Shown piece by piece: positions 60,116 through 64,000 of a DNA stretch of 64,000 nucleotides. The stretch's first letter is position 1; every line of letters starts with the position of its first letter. The position numbers were made by a program, and so were the translations under genes. Source of the DNA: Vibrio maritimus (lineage in GTDB: Bacteria; Pseudomonadota; Gammaproteobacteria; Enterobacterales; Vibrionaceae). Below the pieces are notes generated by a model that made no database searches, had not been told where the DNA came from, and worked only from the letters and a program-made list of their open reading frames with translations. Where the stretch lies: contig NZ_CP090438.1 in the NCBI RefSeq assembly GCF_021441885.1, positions 1,674,001 to 1,738,000 of the forward strand. The letters are read 5' to 3'.

Positions 60116-60865
60116 TTAAAAACTGTAAACAAAACCAACTTTAACTTCGTTTTCTGGATTAAGTTTAACGCTGTTAATCTTATACTCTGGCTTATATGTG
60201 TATTGAGCGTAAGGCGCGACAGCACCAAAGTCTGTCAGTGTCGTTTTAAATTCAAATTCATTAGGCGTGTAGTCTATTATGCCTACAGAGCCCAGACCAC
60301 TTAAAACGACTTCTTCGTTGGTCGATTTACGAACCCAATTGACACTCAAGTCAACCGCGTCCATTGCATACCCAAACTTAAAATCTGTGCGATGTACTTT
60401 TACATTGTGATCACCTGACTCTTTGCGATTACCAGCAATGTCATCAAACTTGGCACTAACATTTGTCGTTTCATAGCGATAACGACCTGCTAAATAGAAT
60501 CCACTCTCGAATTCATAACCCGTTTCTAGTCCAAGTTTATAAGTAGGGTTGATCGTCGTGTTAAAACTGAAATCTTTTGGCTGGTGAATGGATACTGTTT
60601 CTCCATGATCAAACTTAACTTCTGCTTGTGGCTTTACATACCAGCCATCTGTGATAGAAACAGCCCAAGCACCAGAAAGGGTTGTCTCTTTAGACTTGCT
60701 TAAGCCTTTTTTACGTACGTGTTCTAGGCTTGTCGAAATTCCATTTTCAAAAGCGTAGCCAACTTTCGCACTAGTGTCGCCGTTTGATTTCTGGCTCAGA
60801 TCGGTATAAACACCTGCGTGTGCTCCAAACGTTGCTACTATTGCCAATGCTACTAACTTTTTCAT
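60116..60865 (-). CDS. KdgM-like outer-membrane porin
   Basis: 249-residue outer-membrane protein with a signal peptide (MKKLVALAIVATFGAHA) and an alternating-strand pattern ending EVKVGFVYSF, a terminal Phe. The LNPENEVKVGFVYSF ending and overall length resemble the KdgM/NanC oligosaccharide porin family. The sugar substrate is unknown and no pectin or sialic-acid genes are close. A palindrome CAACCTAAGGTTG at 60904-60916 lies upstream. Confidence 0.55.
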   Translation of the reverse strand: MKKLVALAIVATFGAHAGVYTDLSQKSNGDTSAKVGYAFENGISTSLEHVRKKGLSKSKETTLSGAWAVSITDGWYVKPQAEVKFDHGETVSIHQPKDFSFNTTINPTYKLGLETGYEFESGFYLAGRYRYETTNVSAKFDDIAGNRKESGDHNVKVHRTDFKFGYAMDAVDLSVNWVRKSTNEEVVLSGLGSVGIIDYTPNEFEFKTTLTDFGAVAPYAQYTYKPEYKINSVKLNPENEVKVGFVYSF

Positions 60866-61106
60866 TGTTTACTCTACTCCAATAGTTATAAATGATTCGT
60901 CAACAACCTAAGGTTGGTTAGCAGTTAAGACCGCCTTTGTTGACGGTGCGGATTATTCAATTGGGTGCGAAATACGGTCAATTTCAACGGAAGTAGAAAT
61001 CAATAGAAACTAAAGAGAATTGCTTTTAGAAAGTGGTTCTTGCTTGCATCTCAGACCAAGAGACTGTAGGGTTGCGCAGTTTTGTTAATTCACATAGGTA
61101 ACGCTC

Positions 61107-62699
61107 GTGCTATCGACCGCAAATATCACTCAACAGTTTGGTGCTAAACCACTGTTTGAAAACATCTCTATTAAGTTTGGCGAAGGCAACCGTTATGGTC
61201 TTATTGGCGCAAACGGCTGTGGTAAATCGACATTCATGAAAATTTTGAGCGGTGAGTTAGAACCTACGAGCGGTAACGTTTCTTACGATCCGAACGAGCG
61301 CGTTGCAAAACTGAACCAGGACCAGTTCGCTTATGAAGAGTTTACGGTAGTAGACACTGTTATCATGGGCCACAAAGAGCTATGGGCTATCAAGCAAGAG
61401 CGTGACCGTATTTACTCACTGCCAGAAATGAGTGAAGAAGATGGCATGAAAGTAGCGGATCTTGAAGTTCAGTTCGCAGAACTTGATGGTTACATGGCGG
61501 AAGCGAAAGCAGGTGAATTACTGCTTGCGGTAGGCATCCCAGAAGAGCAGCACTTTGGCTTGATGAGTGAAGTCGCTCCAGGTTGGAAGCTGCGTGTGCT
61601 ATTGGCTCAGGTTCTTTTCGCTGACCCGCACATCATGCTACTCGACGAACCAACCAACAACTTGGACATGGACACCATTCGTTGGCTAGAAGAAACGTTG
61701 AACCAGCGTAACTGCACCATGATTATCATCTCGCACGACCGTCACTTCCTAAACTCAGTGTGTACCCACATGGCTGACCTCGATTACGGTGAGCTTCGTT
61801 TATTCCCTGGTAACTATGATGAGTACATGGTTGCGGCAACTCAGGCGCGCGAACGTCTACTAGCAGACAACGCTAAGAAGAAAGCTCAGATTGCTGAGCT
61901 AAACACCTTCGTAGCGCGATTCTCTGCAAACGCATCTAAAGCGAAGCAAGCAACATCTCGTGCTAAGCAAATCGATAAGATTCAGCTAGAAGAAGTGAAG
62001 CCTTCAAGCCGTCAAAACCCATTTATCCGTTTTGACCAAGAAAAAGAACTCTTCCGTAACGCGCTTAACGTAGAAAACCTAAGCCAAGGTTTCGAAGATG
62101 ATTTGTTCTCAGGCTTTAACGCAATTTTCGAAGTCGGTGAGCGTGTTGCTATCATCGGTGAAAACGGTGTGGGTAAAACAACACTGCTTAACACGCTTGC
62201 TGGTGTGCTAGAGCCTCGTACTGGGGAATACAAGTGGTCTGAAAATAGTAACATTGGCTACTATGCACAGGACCATGCTCATGACTTCGAAGAAGACATG
62301 AATCTTATGGACTGGATGGGTCAATGGCGCCAAGAAGGTGATGACGAGCAAGTTATCCGTAGCTTCCTAGGTCGCATGCTATTTGGTCAGGACGACATTA
62401 AGAAGTCAGTAAAAGTCCTGTCTGGTGGTGAGCAAGGTCGTATGCTGCTAGGCAAGATCATGATGCACAAGCCAAACATGCTATTGATGGACGAACCGAC
62501 GAACCACATGGACATGGAATCTATCGAGTCATTGAACAGCGCGCTAGAACAGTACAAAGGTACATTGTTCTTCGTGTCTCATGACCGCGTGTTCGTAGAT
62601 TCTCTTGCGACTCGAATTCTAGAGATCAAAGACGGCAAGATTAATGACTTCCGTGGTACATACGCTGAGTTCTTGAGATCGAAAGGGATTGATGGATAA
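61107..62699 (+). CDS. ybiT: ABC-F family ATPase YbiT
   Basis: 530-residue cytosolic ABC-F protein, the same length as E. coli YbiT. It has two ABC domains: first Walker A GANGCGKSTFM near residue 35 and Walker B MLLDEPTNNLD; second Walker A GENGVGKTTLL near 353, signature LSGGEQGRMLLGK and Walker B LLMDEPTNHMD, with a charged linker between (about 245-310). ABC-F proteins act on the ribosome E site during translation. Start is GTG 61107. Confidence 0.95.
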   Translation: MLSTANITQQFGAKPLFENISIKFGEGNRYGLIGANGCGKSTFMKILSGELEPTSGNVSYDPNERVAKLNQDQFAYEEFTVVDTVIMGHKELWAIKQERDRIYSLPEMSEEDGMKVADLEVQFAELDGYMAEAKAGELLLAVGIPEEQHFGLMSEVAPGWKLRVLLAQVLFADPHIMLLDEPTNNLDMDTIRWLEETLNQRNCTMIIISHDRHFLNSVCTHMADLDYGELRLFPGNYDEYMVAATQARERLLADNAKKKAQIAELNTFVARFSANASKAKQATSRAKQIDKIQLEEVKPSSRQNPFIRFDQEKELFRNALNVENLSQGFEDDLFSGFNAIFEVGERVAIIGENGVGKTTLLNTLAGVLEPRTGEYKWSENSNIGYYAQDHAHDFEEDMNLMDWMGQWRQEGDDEQVIRSFLGRMLFGQDDIKKSVKVLSGGEQGRMLLGKIMMHKPNMLLMDEPTNHMDMESIESLNSALEQYKGTLFFVSHDRVFVDSLATRILEIKDGKINDFRGTYAEFLRSKGIDG

Positions 62700-62718
62700 T
62701 CGGTTAGATACCTGAATG

Positions 62719-62744
62719 AAGCCTCGCGAAAGCGGGGCTTTTTT
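62719..62744 (+). terminator. Intrinsic terminator after ybiT
   Basis: AAGCCTCGC / GCGGGGCTT 9-bp stem with one G-T pair, GAAA loop and six T residues. Confidence 0.87.
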
Positions 62745-63078
62745 GTATGTGAGAGAAAACTAGTGTTTAAAAGTGGGCGATGCGACGTTAGGAGCTAGCC
62801 TGCAGTTCTCCCCATTTATAACGGGGCACGCAGCTGGGGGATTTAGAGGGCGTAAATGCGGTGAAATCGCAATATGTGCAGAGTCGAAACATACCTCGTT
62901 TTTTCTAAGTCAATCTTGTTGTTTTGAGCTTTCTTTGAGTCCAACGCATTCACCCCTCCCAGCCTCCCCTTGGTAAGGGGAGGAGCATTAATGTAAGCGA
63001 TGCGACGTTAGGAGCTAGCCTGTAATTCTCCCCCTTGCTAAGGGGGAGCTAGAGGGGGTAAGCTCTTGATCTTTAGAA
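62745..63078. repeat. Intergenic repeat cluster
   Basis: 334 bases with no convincing gene. A 26-base direct repeat (beginning GCGATGCGACGTTAGGAGCT) occurs at 62777-62802 and 62997-63022, each followed by TTCTCCCC. Two GC-rich hairpins, CTCCCCTT/AAGGGGAG at 62964-62982 and CTCCCCCTT/AAGGGGGAG at 63028-63048, look like mobile palindromic intergenic elements. Confidence 0.7.
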
Positions 63079-63426
63079 TTAAACCACAACCACATTCCGC
63101 ACCCAAACCATCAACAACAAATACGCAAACATCACCCAAACCAACACGGCCGACAGTAGCGTACCCATTACAGACAAATGATAACTAAAATAATAAACAG
63201 CTATCAAATAAGCGGCATAAGGCATTAACGAATACAGCCCAAACAGTGCGGTCATGCGAAGCGCCTCCATGTTTCGTTCAGTTGCCACAATATAGTGTGC
63301 AATCAGCGCAAAGCTCGGGAACAGTGGAACAAGACCGGCGATAAAAAAGTTCTTACTCTTGGATAGAATCGCAATCAACATCACGGCTGCTGCGCCAATC
63401 AAACACTTGAGAAAAAGAGTGACCAT
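63079..63426 (-). CDS. glpM: GlpM family membrane protein
   Basis: 115-residue inner-membrane protein with about four helices, matching the GlpM family (first described in Pseudomonas near glycerol genes and linked to alginate production there). KSKNFFIAGLVPLFPSFALIAHYIVATERNMEALRMTALFGL, split over two helices, is the family signature. Its biochemical role is unknown. It starts nine bases after the gene upstream, implying one transcript. Confidence 0.87.
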   Translation of the reverse strand: MVTLFLKCLIGAAAVMLIAILSKSKNFFIAGLVPLFPSFALIAHYIVATERNMEALRMTALFGLYSLMPYAAYLIAVYYFSYHLSVMGTLLSAVLVWVMFAYLLLMVWVRNVVVV

Positions 63427-63434
63427 CTCAACCG

Positions 63435-63791
63435 CTACGCCAAGTTGAACAGCAGTTCGTCGTCCGTCATGTATTTATGTTTGCTACCCAGATTGCGAAC
63501 ATGCATAAACATAAAACTCGGAAACGCAGGGGCTAAAAGGTTGTTGGGTTCCCACATCTCACCACCGACAAACACATAACGACCTTGTTTTTCGTCATCA
63601 TGATAAGGGTTATTGATCTCAGTCGACAGCTCAGCTCGGACACCTTCTATTACGCAAACAATCTGACCTTTGGCGACCCCAACAACACGTGTAACAAGGT
63701 TTGCCTTCATTCCACATTTCCAGGCTTGACGTGTTGCCCATTCAAACCCGAGTTTGCGAACGCCTTTGTGCACATTAACAATAAGATTCAT
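63435..63791 (-). CDS. Hypothetical protein upstream of glpM
   Basis: 118-residue soluble protein with no recognised family, beginning MNLIVNVHKGVRKLGFEW. No signal peptide or membrane helix; mixed strands and loops with conserved-looking GGEMWEPNNLL. The frame extends to 63860, but ATG 63791 is the more natural start. It ends nine bases before glpM and is probably co-transcribed with it. Confidence 0.6.
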   Translation of the reverse strand: MNLIVNVHKGVRKLGFEWATRQAWKCGMKANLVTRVVGVAKGQIVCVIEGVRAELSTEINNPYHDDEKQGRYVFVGGEMWEPNNLLAPAFPSFMFMHVRNLGSKHKYMTDDELLFNLA

Positions 63792-63891
63792 GGTGACTCT
63801 GCAGTGGTTAGGTATTAACCGAGAGAGTAGTTGGTAAGACAGAGTGACACGAGCAATCAATAACGATGAATTCTTACTAGATGAAAAAACA

Positions 63892-63925
63892 ATGAAAAAA
63901 GCCTCCCATTAATAGAGAGGCTTAA
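63892..63925 (-). terminator. Intrinsic terminator (minus strand)
   Basis: AAGCCTCTC / GGGAGGCTT stem (one G-T pair) with a 7-base loop, followed on the minus strand by TTTTTTC. It ends the truncated gene at 63950-64000. Confidence 0.8.
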
Positions 63926-63949
63926 GAACTCATTCAGAGGAGGCAAAGG

Positions 63950-64000
63950 CTAGCTGTTACCTTTGACATCGAAGTCGACTTTCTCACCGCCAGTAAAGAC
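63950..64000 (-). CDS. 3' end of a truncated gene
   Basis: The last 16 codons and TAG stop of a minus-strand gene that continues beyond the window: VFTGGEKVDFDVKGNS. A terminator follows at 63892-63925, supporting a real gene end. Too short to identify the protein. Confidence 0.55.
   Translation of the reverse strand, partial: VFTGGEKVDFDVKGNS

Noticed and set aside
62773..62976. 67-residue open frame after ybiT
   Set aside because: It lies inside the repeat cluster, and its predicted protein simply translates the repeat and hairpin sequence.

Overview
The window looks like a chromosomal segment of a Vibrio or close relative (Vibrionaceae). It carries several families typical of that group: a VF530-type DNA-binding protein, DUF4144, DUF2960, a MobB-MoeA fusion, PdxY, HrpA, YbiT and GlpM. 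Base composition and gene density look even throughout. I saw no rRNA, tRNA, insertion sequence, prophage, CRISPR array or integron attC site. All identifications come from reading the sequence; no database search was run.

Layout. 1-4.3 kb: a strip of nine small same-strand genes (HD hydrolase, TIGR03643, DUF4144, YnfA, VF530, YtoQ, methyltransferase, SH3, GNAT). 4.4-11.2 kb (minus strand): an aspartate decarboxylation locus. Two nearly identical aspartate 4-decarboxylase genes (aspD) flank the aspartate:alanine antiporter gene aspT, with pdxY, which supplies PLP (the AspD cofactor), next to them. 11.4-13.9 kb: an AaeXAB-like efflux operon (DUF1656, HlyD, FUSC). A conserved element, CCTACA-N5-GATTTATT, lies upstream of aspT, of the second aspD and of this efflux operon. 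14.2-17.9 kb: DJ-1/PfpI, GNAT, YoaK, PhzF and a DUF2157-like membrane protein. 18-23.3 kb: an AraC regulator divergent from an HlyD-DUF2955 efflux pair and a phospholipase D lipoprotein. 23.5-24.5 kb: an outer-membrane protein and a 54-residue small protein.

24.6-30 kb: a three-gene operon of DUF2760 and two non-canonical Hsp70 proteins. 30.3-36.9 kb: a CHASE-GGDEF diguanylate cyclase, a DEDDh exonuclease, TerB, a PhoD-like phosphatase, an unknown acidic protein and a MipA/OmpV-like porin. 37-44 kb: HrpA, a small beta-barrel protein, an M32 carboxypeptidase and a LysE exporter. 44-46.6 kb: a lipoprotein, an alpha/beta hydrolase overlapping an M14 peptidase, and DUF2960.

46.6-55 kb: the most interesting block. 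A TupABC-type (tungstate/molybdate) ABC transporter shares a minus-strand operon with mobA and a mobB-moeA fusion. Divergent from it is a sigma-54 response regulator/histidine kinase pair. The intergenic region has a good -24/-12 promoter pointing at the transporter, and two copies in inverted orientation of a 12-bp motif at typical enhancer distances. The inferred circuit is a two-component system that controls oxyanion uptake and cofactor assembly.

55-64 kb: DUF1059, a tail-anchored-like protein, small secreted proteins, a YHS protein, an MscS channel paired with a membrane ATPase-like protein lacking the Walker A lysine, a KdgM-like porin, YbiT, a repeat-bearing intergenic region, GlpM and an unknown partner. 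The final bases hold the 3' end of a truncated gene.
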